Assembly: GCA_024305745.1 (NCBI GenBank)
Contig: JAHRBS010000011.1
Coordinates: forward strand, 806,001-870,000
Reading direction: 5' to 3'
From: Polyporus tsugae
Lineage: Eukaryota; Basidiomycota; Agaricomycetes; Polyporales; Polyporaceae
DNA: 64,000 nucleotides
Shown here: one piece after another, positions 34,322 through 44,213 of the stretch
Numbering within the stretch: the first letter of the stretch is position 1
Layout: each line of letters opens with the position of its first letter
Notes under the pieces: generated by a model
What the model saw: only the letters and a program-made list of their open reading frames with translations
Told to the model about the DNA's origin: nothing
The model's database searches: none
Made by a program: the position numbers and the translations under genes

Positions 34322-35528
34322 GTCTGGCACTTGTACGAATAGTTTTATAGGAACGTCCAGACGCGCTCCCAAGCATCCCATAGTACTACTACAATACGGT
34401 TACCGCGATAATGCACCGTCTGTCCGATCCAGTTCATTGTCGTACGGACAAGGCACTCCGTGAGCTATGTTACAATGATGGAAGGACAGACATTTTTAGA
34501 CTAGCGCCTTCAAGTCATGTAGCACGGCTTGAAGACATCCCGCTCGTCTCTTCCGTCTCTCACCACTGTCACCAGCATTCTCTCATAGTCCACGTCCCAT
34601 GCAGTGCTGGTACTCGCACAGGTCAGATGAGGGAGATCCCATATCTCTGATCATCGCGAGCACCGGTTCGGTGTCGTTTGCCTTCTCAGTTCTCCCCTCA
34701 CCCCGGGCTTGAATCTGCCTGCTGTCGCATGCCTCCTGTGTGTGCTTGGCTCCAGCACTGTTCCCGTCTTTTGTGAGTCGTCCCTCCGTCTCCTCCTGCT
34801 CAGCATCGGTCTCACGGACGGCGCGACGTTCGCAGAGGTGTCAGCTTGATGATCCACTCGCGTGGTACGAACACGTCAGACGCGGCGGTCGTCCTCGCTT
34901 GCTCAGCCCATTCTCTCCCTCTGTCTCTATTCGCCCACTTTCGCATTGCTTTCGACTCGTCGCTCCGATGCTCAACGTACAACCAGTCCCTCCATCGGCA
35001 TCGAGTTGTCCATCACTACTCAACCGTCCCCAGCCTTGCGAATGAGGAATGCCTATCGAGTACGTCCTTGCCATCATGACTTTGCTCAGCAACAGCCCAA
35101 TGTAACCTGCCTCAGCTTCCGTGCCGGTCAGGTCATCCACGTCCTCAATCACAATCTACAGTACTATAGTCCCCAATCGTGCACCGGGTGCAATCATAGA
35201 GGTGAGATACGTTTCTGTGTTGTCACACGGCCGAAAATGAAACCCATATCCTGGTCCAGCGCATCCGAGTCCTTTGGGTCTGACTGTCAAAATCTTCCCG
35301 AGCTCCACTTCGACTTGCCAGGGAGCACGTTCCCGATGTACCACCACTTCTCCTGGCTGCGGACCAGCGAGAACTCCTGGATCGTCCACTGGACCGTCGT
35401 CCAGCACCTCGCCTGCTTACAGCACACGTCCATGCGCACCGCGATGCCCATGTCTGCCCTGTACGCGTCGCCCTCGCGCACCCTGTGTGGCGCCTCACGC
35501 GCCCGGTCCTCGTTGTGCTGCTCGATTC
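34322..35528. other. no confident gene
   Basis: Open frames near 34740-35050 (plus) and 35290-35480 (minus, with SLVRSQEKWWYIGNVLPG) have no recognisable family. The second lies directly downstream of the F-box/LRR fragment on the same strand and could be unrelated coding sequence. Confidence 0.25.
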
Positions 35529-36120
35529 AATTCAGCAGCTGTCGAACGTGATGTCGTCCCCCGGGTCAATGCGCGAGAACCGGACGGACATGTGCTCGAG
35601 CGCGCCAGGGAATGGGGGCCGCATCATGTCTGGCCGACCAAAGGGCACGCGGAGGTCCGTGTCGAACTCGACGGCAAGGTTCCGGAGCTTGGGGCACACC
35701 TCCGCGACAGACAGGAGGCCGTCGAACATCGCGTGCGGCCTGCGCACGAGGACAACCGCCTTCCAGGGCTGCTCGACACCGCGGTTGAGGGCGGTGAGGT
35801 ATGGGAGGCACTCGGAGACCTCGATACGGAATGTGTCGTCGACGTCCGACGGGCAGAGGATGTCGAGGTTGAGGACGCGGATGCCACGCAGGCGGAGGAT
35901 GGATCGTGAGCTTGATCGGGTCTGGGGGGCGGTCGCCGCCGTCACTGCGCGTGACGTCCATGGAGATGTAGATGTTCTTGAGCGCCCTGTGCCGGGGCTT
36001 GTGACCTCTGATCCTGTAGAAGAAGGGGAGAAGGTGTTTACGGGTGGTCGTAGAGTTTTGCGAGGATACCAATGATAGTCTTGATGAGGGAGAGCTTGGC
36101 GCCTCCACCCTCCGAACACC
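35529..36120 (-). pseudogene. F-box/LRR protein fragment
   Basis: The minus strand reads as the C-terminal leucine-rich part of an agaricomycete F-box protein: LRGIRVLNLDILCPSDVDD, ECLPYLTALNRGV, FDGLLSVAEVCPKLRNLAVE and ALEHMSVRFSRIDPGDD, ending at about 35532. Just upstream (near 35900) the likely preceding segment (YISMDVTRSDGGDRPPDPIK) is in another frame, so the gene has a frame change or an unseen splice. No N-terminal F-box is found. I treat it as a fragment. Confidence 0.5.
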
Positions 36121-36490
36121 CATTGCTCCCAGGAATCTTCTCCATGATCATCTACTCAAAGCCAGACACGCGGGATGAGCTCTGAGGCGTGTGCGCGCAC
36201 AAGCTCAACACGTACTCCTTGGTCCTGAGCCTGAGGTCCACGTCGACAGTGTTCTTGTCACAGCCTGTCGCGCGAAGAGCGCGTTCTCAAGTGCTGTAAC
36301 AGATGAGAGTTCCGAGTCGTTGCAAGGCGAGGGGAGTCGAAGAAAGGCAGTCGACTATCAAGTGCTCCTGGTGCCCCGGTACTATCTTGAACAACAGGGT
36401 GATATTTTCAGCCTGCCAATGACAAATCTACAGAGTACAATGCAAAGCTACATGAGGGGGTTATGACACGAGTATGGCTACACGCTCAAG

Positions 36491-38008
36491 TCACAGATTG
36501 TCTAGATGAAACAGGTCAGCACGAATCCATTTTGGTGCGATGTATTGACCTCCGGCACACACCCAGCTAGGCTCGTCGAAGCCTCCGTCCGCCAAGTCTC
36601 CAATCGGCGGACACTTCGAATCAGAATCTCGGGCTCGGATACTACTGGCAGGGGGTGATGCCGAGGCTGCGTCCTCCGACAAGTCGATGTCAACTTGAGA
36701 AATACGACACTTGCCCTTGCATTGCTGGTGTGGTTGAACTGCCATAGACCCAGGGGTTGCTCGGAGTTTGGTGCTATCAGAGTTGTCATCGTCGAGGGTG
36801 AGATCAATGAAGGTACGAGAGGAGCTCGCAGAACCTCCAAATGAGCAAGACGCGCGGGAAGAGGATGCTGCCAGTGCGAAGGAAACAAGGGTTTTGTCGT
36901 CAAGCACTGGGCTCCAGGAGCGGCGTGCAGCCTTCTGATCCTCCAAAGATGCCTTGATTGCTGCGTGGAGCTGCACGGCTTCCTCCTCGAGTAACGCCGC
37001 GACCTCCTCGTTGGAGTCCAGTGCCAGCCTGAGATCAAGAGAAGAGGAAGGAGTCATTTTCACGCGCTTCAAAGGTCGTGAAGATTCGTCTCGAGGATGC
37101 ACAGGGCGTGGAGGGGCAGATCCGGAGCCATCGGAACCCGACAGCGTGGTGGCGGATCGTCCAGTGTGCGAAGCAGTGGATCGTCCAGAGCATGAACCGG
37201 AAGCAGCAGACTGTCCGCAGTGCGAAGTGGCCGTTCGTCTCGAACGCGAAGCGGTGGATCGTTCGGAGCGCGAATAGGCGGATTGTCCACTGCGCGAAGC
37301 GGCCGATCGTGCAGATCGAGAACCAGAAGGCACCAGTACAGGCTCGAGAGTAGTCGGTATCATGCTGAGCACCTCCGCCGATATATCAGGTTCCGGAAGA
37401 GAGGCGCGAGCCTTGAGGTACGCCCGCATCTCCGCGAGTCGCTCGAAGATTTCATCGTCAGTGGCGAGATGAACAGGACAGCCACCAGCGAGGCTACAGT
37501 GCCGTGAGCATAGCTGCCGTGTGCAGGTTCTGGCAACCTTGGAAGAGCATCGAGGGCTAATTTTGCACCGTGGCGACGACTTGGAGCTTTTCGAAGTAGA
37601 TGATGTGGACGACGTGGTCGCTGAAGCCTGGCTGGACTGGGATAACGAGGGGGATGGTGATGAATCGGGGGAACTCGGGGATTCCCCGCATGCCGGCTCT
37701 TGTACGGCGACCGGCTCTTGTATGGCGACCGGCTCTTGTACGGCGACCTTCATATTGCACCAGCGGTAGTGTGTTTGATAGACCTTGTGGCCATGTTCGT
37801 CGAAGTGGTCGCACTGGGCCAATGTATCCAGTCAAATAATGTTCAAGCTGCCATAATCCAAGTTACAACATACCACAACATAGCTGCGTCCGAAGTTGCG
37901 TGACGTGCGGGACGTACAGACACGAACTTGGAGCTGATTGTGGCAAATGTCGCACCACCACTCGTTGGCAGGACGAAGCAGAGGACCCCAGGATACAGCC
38001 TGAGACAT
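36491..38008 (-). CDS. cysteine-cluster protein 1, Ser-rich
   Basis: Two exons. Exon 1 (38008-37928) encodes MSQAVSWGPLLRPANEWWCD and ends in CHNQLQ; the intron 37927-37814 joins in frame to CDHFDEHGHKVYQTHYRWCN in exon 2, which runs to the stop at 36491. The spliced CxxC...CDHFD..H...WC is a likely zinc site. A second cluster further in (TCTRQLCSRHCSLAGGCPVH) resembles the one in the neighbour gene. Between lies a three-fold six-residue repeat (VAVQEP) and many Ser/Arg repeats. About 460 residues. It is probably nuclear and DNA- or chromatin-linked, but this is inference. It shares strand and a cysteine module with the next gene. Confidence 0.6.
37681..37750. repeat. 18-base coding minisatellite
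   Basis: Three tandem copies of GGCTCTTGTAYGGCGACC. On the minus strand they encode VAVQEP, VAIQEP, VAVQEP in cysteine-cluster protein 1. Copies differ by single bases. Confidence 0.85.
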
Positions 38009-38386
38009 AGTAGTAGGAACAAGTGATGGCTGTTTAGAGGAGAGACGGCGCCGGACGCGGCACATTGGTGTGGGTGTCGCAAACGGGTTGGACGATGGGT
38101 TGCGCTGGGGTGCGACAATCCCTCCACACCGAGCTATATACCATGACGAAATCAACTCTCTTCACAGAATTGTGAGGGTCTACAGTAACCTTGTATTTAT
38201 AACCTGGGCACCTCGACCGGTCCTTTAGATGAGTCAGACGGTGTGCGAAGATCTGTGACCTGTCAAGTGAGTTCGGTAGGGTTTTGCCGCTGGATGATCC
38301 GAGGATGCAGAGGAAAATATGTGATGCCATATCGAACAAAGCTAGAAATCGACATAGCGAACTAGAAAGCGTAGGAATAAAATTAT

Positions 38387-39929
38387 CTAGTGCGCCCTTC
38401 GACCCCTCAGCGCCTTCTCCCATCCTGAGAGCGACGGACGACAGGTAGTCCAGAGCCCGTCTGCGGTCCGTGGTTGTTGGAGAAGATGTGCCCGCTCTGC
38501 TTCAGTTGAGTAACGCCATGCCCCGTAGTTGCGATAGAACGTCGAGGAGTTGAACGGAGCGCTAGGGAACACTTCCGAAAACCGACCCTTCTTCGGGGTC
38601 TTCTTGCCGTCCGCTGGGGTGAGCATCTCAAAGCCCTTCGCCATATCGCGTGCATACATGCCGTCTGGCCACTCAGATGCACGTGGCACCCAGACAGTCC
38701 CTAGAGTCCAGAGAACATCATAGTCAAAGGCATTCGCCCGAATGACAGAAGGAGCGGATGAGAGGGAGCTGTGGAAGCCTGAGCCAGGTAGTGTTGTCGA
38801 CGGAAGCAGTGATGGGACTTGGATGCCAAGGCCGGCAGCGGGTGCAGACGCAATAGTAGTATTGCTGGGTGTAGCGATCTGGGGAGAGAGAGACAGTGCC
38901 AGTAGAGTTGGCGAGAGAGAAGTAGAGGTCGGAGTGTGGGGGCTAAGCTGAGAGGGACTGAGACGAGGAGTAGGCTGGTGTCGCACCAGTGACTCGGAAC
39001 GAGGTTCGTTATCAGGAGAATGGGCGCGCTTGGCAGGTCGTTTCGAGCGTGGGGCGATAACTGTGATGATGGGCGTGCCAGTAGAAGTGCTGCCTGGTGA
39101 GGACTTCGGGCTTCCGCGGAGCGCACGATCAGCCTCCTCAATGAAAGCATCAATGTTCTCACAGGATAGAACCCCGGGGCGTCGGAGAAGGAGAACCTGC
39201 CGAGATACAAGAGAGAACTTCCTTGCGACCTTCATCGTCTCCCAGCAACGCGATTCCAGCACATAGAATTGAATCAAATCGGTTGGCTGAATGGAAAACA
39301 GGGAAAGGACGTCGGCATGCACGCTGAGATCTAGCGTCGGCCACGCAGCGATGTCCTGAAGCTGGTAACGGATTGGATGCTCGTGGTCCTGCCAGTGGAA
39401 TATCCTTGGGACCGCTTTTGCCGCATAGATAAATATACAGACGCACCTTGTCGAAGAAGAGCAACGTGCATGAGTGTGCTATAGCACGATCATTGTCCCG
39501 CCGTTGCTGCTCGCCATCTATCAGCCGCTCCCATACTCCTCGGCTCTCATCCCAGGCCCGCTTCCACGCATCGGGCATCGGGGCCTTGAGAGTCACTGGT
39601 TGCGGTGCCTCCGAAGCGTTCGAATCGTGCGGAACAATCGGTGGAGGCCGGTCGATAGTCCATGGTCCCGCCGCACCCGTGAGACTCGAACGGTGGTTGG
39701 CGGTAGAGCCGAGCTTCCGCTGAGCACGACCTCGGTCATGACCACCATAGCCGCACCGGTCGTCTCGTAGGCGGCAGCACCGAGCGCAAAGCTTTGCTCT
39801 GCATGCTTTGGCGATATTCGTATGAGAGCAGCCGGAAGCGGAACAAGTTTCCTTCGTAATGATCTGGATAGACAGGGTATCTAGTGTGAGCTGGGAGGGA
39901 ACCGGAGCAGGGGTGGATGGTGTCGCCAT
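38387..39929 (-). CDS. cysteine-cluster protein 2
   Basis: Start taken at 39929 (MATPSTPAPVPSQ); an upstream in-frame ATG exists near 40004. The N-terminal exon holds a cluster C-x4-C...A-C-x4-LCARCC (KACRAKLCARCCRLRDDRCG), likely zinc-binding, then a helix with WKRAWDESRGVWERL. After LLFFDK a donor-like GTGCGT occurs at 39446, but the next protein-like segment (VPRIFHWQDHEHPIRYQLQD) is one base out of phase and an AG acceptor would give a 32-base intron, so the join is unresolved. The rest carries a Ser/Pro-rich linker and a conserved-looking end (FDYDVLWTLGTVWVPRASEW; FNSSTFYRNYGAWRYS). Stop at 38387. Function unknown; such proteins are common in basidiomycete accessory regions. Confidence 0.6.
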
Positions 39930-40176
39930 AGGTAGGAGCCTGAGGGTGCTAGTACTGTTAGCGTATCCGAAACCCCGCCGTCTCGCGCCCTCATCCCGCC
40001 CCATCCCCGGTCCCTCGTGCGCTAATCTCCTGCAACCCTTTACCCAAGTTCGGCCGACAGACGAAACTGGGATGAGACGAGACTTCTGTCGATCGGGTAA
40101 GATGTGGCGTTGGAGATGTGGCGACGAGAACCGAACAAAGAGGCGGGCGCTTAGGTGCGGATTCCGCCGTGGGACT

Positions 40177-40207
40177 GCGGGAATGTGGGAATCACGGATT
40201 CACGTAC
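40177..40207 (-). repeat. 31-base inverted repeat, right copy
   Basis: Complement begins GTACGTGAATCCGTGATTCC and matches 31245-31275 with two differences. It lies just upstream (5') of cysteine-cluster gene 2. Confidence 0.6.
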
Positions 40208-41084
40208 TTTCTGAAAATCCCCGGCACCACCACCCGAAAGGCCCAGAAGAACAAGTCAGAAACCCAAACTCAAACAGGCTAGTCCGACGCGTGATTCCGG
40301 ACTCACCTCCCAATACGACCGTGTTATACGTCTGCACAGGACTACTAGTACTAGCGAAGCTCCGGATGCTTGGCACGCGCGAACGGCTATTGGGTGTTGG
40401 GGCGAGGGTAGTTTTGGATGCGGACGTGGCCGAGAGTGTGCGCCGTGGGAAGGAGAGCGATTGGGTGTTCTTCACCATTGCTCGGTCCAGATACGAGAAG
40501 CGATCACAGTGGCCCTCTGGTGGATGTCGTATAGCTCGATAGAGGCGAAAGTCCGTACCGAGGCTCATTCAGTGCACAAACAAAGTTGCTGGGCGGGTGG
40601 GAGTCGAACTTCTACCCGACTCGTAGTATCTAATAACGCGAGCGTGTGAAAGAGGGCCGGTCTCGGTGAGTCGTTTTCTGCACTTAGTGCTCAGGATGCA
40701 TACGAGAGACTCAAACGGTGATAGGCATCCAGAAAGATAGTGACAAACAACAAGTCAGTCAAGAATTAGGCCATCGCGATTGAGCGACGAGCTAGTTTCA
40801 AGCATCCGGTGAGCGAAAGTAGTTGTGTTCGTATCTGAAATAAGTGTGCATGATCAATTCGAGGAAATTCACGGCCGGGGATCTGCTTATGTAAGTGGTA
40901 ATACACGGCCAGCCTCAGGCTTGTACGCTTGTTCGTCAAGTTTCTTTCAAATTCTCACCTCCGAGTCGAGGCTTGTGTTTCCCTCTGAACTCTTGCTCGC
41001 GGTGTCCTCACACCTCCTACTCAATCTAGGAACCCTCGCACGACTTCCCATCTATACTCCCTACTTCCATTCATTCTCGATGCC
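40208..41084. other. intergenic, nothing recognised
   Basis: No gene is supported. A T-arm-like GTTCGACTCC on the minus strand near 40605 is not part of a foldable tRNA. The last few hundred bases should be the promoter and leader of the zinc-finger gene; they are pyrimidine-rich near 41000-41080. Confidence 0.3.
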
Positions 41085-43208
41085 ATGGCTACTACTCAAC
41101 CAATATCGTACACCCCTGCTGACTCTCACGATTTCGTCATGGGCTCCGGTTCCTTCACCGGCCAAAACGGCTCCTTCACAGCGTCCTCCCTTATCAGGCA
41201 TTTCTTTGCCGGCTCTCCCGTCTCTTTCCGGGCTCCATTAGTATTGGCAGCCGTTTCCATCCTCCGGTTCGCCTCACAACTTCTCTAGAGTCTTTTACTA
41301 ATTTCTCTTTCTCCAGCCCATTTCAAGTTCACGAAGATATCCTCGCCGGTAGAGAGCGACCGCGGTCCCACTGTGAACGCTTGGCATGCTTGAGAGACAA
41401 GATGAACCTGTACGTACTCCATGATTCACGCCCGCCTTCACTATTGTCGTCCAACCGGTTTCTATCTCAGTGCCGTGATTACACATGTTGTGGGCTCAAC
41501 CTCACCAACCTCCACGCCCTCGTCCAGCACTTTGATGAGTGTCATGTTGTGGTCCTTGACCCCTACGCTCCCCAGCAACCCCTCCCTCCGACAACTACTC
41601 TCCTCCCAACCCCCGCAGGCCAGCGGATGCCATCCTACTACCCCAACGTCAACACCGTCTCCTCCCAACAGCGGCCTCAATGCGTCCAGGGGCAGCAACA
41701 AATGCAGTCCATCGCGTACCAGGGCTTCGACCCAGACGACCCAGACTACAATGACCTAAACGTCGATCAGAAGGCGTCGAGCGCCTTGTCATCCAGAGCA
41801 CCCTTGGCCCCGGACATGCCCATCTCGATCCCGCTCTCGGGCTACCCCTCGCCAACGCTGTCTGTCTTGACGTACTCGGCCGCACCCTCATCTCGCCTCA
41901 GCCCGCCGGTGTCCCCAATCGACACTACAACCGTCCTACCCTCGCGTGGCACGCATCACCACTCGCACCACACCCACCCGCAACGTTCCTTCAGGCCGGC
42001 GGGCCCTAGTACGGCCGTGCACTGCTTGTCTAAAGACGCGTTGAACGCGAACTACTCGAGCCTCCTCCCTGGTGCCGAGCGCAACACATCGCTGTTCATG
42101 CAGCAGGGCACGGCGCTCGCGCCCATGAACGACAGCGGCAGCCAGGAACAGAACGATCCGGGCAGTGGCAATGGGGAGAACAAGAGCGCAATGTACGTGC
42201 CGACGGCGCTGCTGCTCAGAGGGAGCGCGGGGAACACGCCCGACTCGATGTCCGCGTCGTCCCCCCTCGTTTCGCCCATTCTGGGCTCTGGCGGCTCGGC
42301 GTACAGAGTGAACACCCAGGCCTCTTCGTCTGGCCCTGTATATTCGTCGGGTACAGGGTCGTCGTCATCTAATGCGACGGCGTCCAGCTCAGGGGCGGCG
42401 CAGACGGCGCGCGCGTCGACGACGCTGAGCCGGTCAGCGTCGAGGCTGCTGCTCTCGAAACCGTTCAACTGCCCGCGGCCAAACTGTAACAAGTCGTACA
42501 AGCAGGTGAACGGCTTGAAGTACCATATAACGCATGGGACCTGCAACTTCGCGCAGCCCAAAGACCTCGAGCACCTCCAGGGGCTCCTCGCGGGCAAGCA
42601 ATTTGAGAAAGCGGCGGCCATGGGGTTCCAGGGGCAAGTGACATTGAGCGACGCGGAGCTCAGGGAGGTCAAGAAGGAGGCGGAGAGGAGGCTAAAGCTG
42701 TATGCGTGTGGGGTGGGCGAGTGCCAGAGGCGGTACAAGAACATGAATGGCTTGCGCAAGTCTCTCTTTCTTTGGTGTTTGGGAGAAGGAAGGCTGACGA
42801 AGATGGGATGGGATTGTTGTAGGCTACCACTACCAGCACTCTGGCGATCACGGCGCGATCGGGCTCGCGCTCCTCGCGAGCGGACAGCACGAGTGCCTGC
42901 AGCACAACAAGTCACGCCACGCCGTGCCCTCGCACTCCAGCTCTAACTCTGCCCCGAGCAGACCGCAGACGCACTTGCGCGCCGCGTCACCTCCGCTCAG
43001 CCACCAGCAGCCCCAGCCCCAGCCCCAGCCGCCGACGTACCAGAGCGCGCTTGCCAACCCACCCGCGTACTCGTATCAGCCCCAACACCAGCCGAGCCCC
43101 TACGCTCGCGTGCACAAGCAGTACGTCGTGCAGACGCAGCAGCAGCTGTGGGACCCGCACATGCCCGTGTGCTGCGTTTCGTGTTTTCCGGGGAGGAGGG
43201 AGGAGTAA
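41085..43208 (+). CDS. Sfp1-like C2H2 zinc-finger transcription factor
   Basis: Likely nuclear regulator of the Sfp1/C2H2 type, which in yeast controls ribosome biogenesis and growth. Start ATG 41085 (MATTQPISYTPADSHDFVMG). Visible: an atypical first finger (CRDYTCCGLNLTNLHALVQH then FDECH) near 41470-41550, a long Ser/Pro-rich region, then finger two (FNCPRPNCNKSYKQVNGLKY then HITHG) near 42460 and a split third finger CGVGECQRRYKNMNGLR joined to YHYQHSGDHG across an intron at 42756-42822 that uses a GC donor (GCAAGT) and TAG. A Gln/Pro-rich tail ends at TAA 43206-43208. Between about 41190 and 41395 the protein-like frame changes, once near 41230 and perhaps twice near 41350-41390. Confidence 0.75.
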
Positions 43209-43389
43209 TGGGAAGGGATGGGGGCGAAGCTGCCCATCAGGTATGCATGACGTTGTGCCATGCCGTCGGCTACGAGCCCTCGGTGTGTGGCGCGTTGTGG
43301 ACGGTGGAGGATGCTATCGACATCATCCTTGGAGTTAAAACGCTGCGCATCTTGAACTTTTCTCGACCGGGAGAGACGGGTCGTCGCGG
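43209..43389. other. short spacer
   Basis: Region between the zinc-finger gene and a convergent hypothetical gene. Minus-strand coding-like sequence may begin within it. Confidence 0.2.
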
Positions 43390-44053
43390 TAGTTGAGCGA
43401 GAGCTGGATAGTGCAGGAGGTAGTTGCTCGTGATATCGGGGATGGTATCTTTCTCGTGGATGTAGTACGCGAGGGCCCCGTTTCCTCTGTCCTTACGATG
43501 ATCTCGATTGGATGTCGCTCATGAATGTGTGCGTGCCTGCTCCAACAGAGTATGGGATTACTGGGAGTGGAAGGATCCCGCCGCCGAAGCTGCCTGCGAA
43601 GTCACCCCCAATGTTGGAGTTGACATTGAGGACGAGCTCCCTCTCGACGAGCCGGCGGTGCTGCCTGACGAGGTGGACGGAGAACATCCCGGACCCGGGT
43701 CGTACGCGCCGGACGTAGAGGAAGCGGCGAGAATTGTCGACGGCCCGGGGGGATCCACCCGAACGAAGAAGGCCAGGTGGAAGAAGCAGCTGAACCAGCC
43801 ATTTCGGGCCCTGGAAGTGAGTCCGACGTTCCATCGTCCGAGTCGTGCCCGAGCAATAAGCTGGTTGGTTGACTGCAGACGTTCCAGAGGATACTCGCCG
43901 GTGTTCGTGTTCGTCTGAAGTCGGGCAAAGCGGCACGGCCACAGAAGGGGTAGGGTTACCCATGATCTTGACCTGCAGTATCCAGTTCGCGGCGAGGTCG
44001 GAACATCTCAGGCGGCGTTCCATGGGCGCAACGGATCGCTCGCGAGTTGACAT
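43390..44053 (-). CDS. hypothetical protein
   Basis: The minus strand has an open frame of 186 residues (44053-43493) with a natural-looking C-terminal half: RRFLYVRRVRPGSGMFSVHL, RELVLNVNSNIGGDFAGSF, GGGILPLPVIPYSVGAGTHT. After its stop a second stretch in another frame (GALAYYIHEKDTIPDITSNY near 43470-43410) is also protein-like, so an intron or frame change near 43490 is likely. I do not recognise the family. Exon structure and start are uncertain. Confidence 0.35.
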
Positions 44054-44213
44054 TTACTAGATTTATGCCAGCTTAGTTTACAGCTTGAGCATGCAAGTGC
44101 ACACAGGTGCATCGCAATGTCATAATCGGAGACCCGAGAGCTCCCCTATCCGCGCCGCCGTCAGCGCCCATTCTCATTCTCATGTGAAGTGTCACGAAGT
44201 ACACACCACAAGT

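Noticed and set aside
40590..40660. tRNA-like T-arm sequence on the minus strand
   Set aside because: GTTCGACTCC resembles a T-loop, but no acceptor, D or anticodon stems of the right length can be drawn around it.
43508..43918. Plus-strand acidic open frame
   Set aside because: Its composition is that of an antisense shadow of the minus-strand hypothetical gene.
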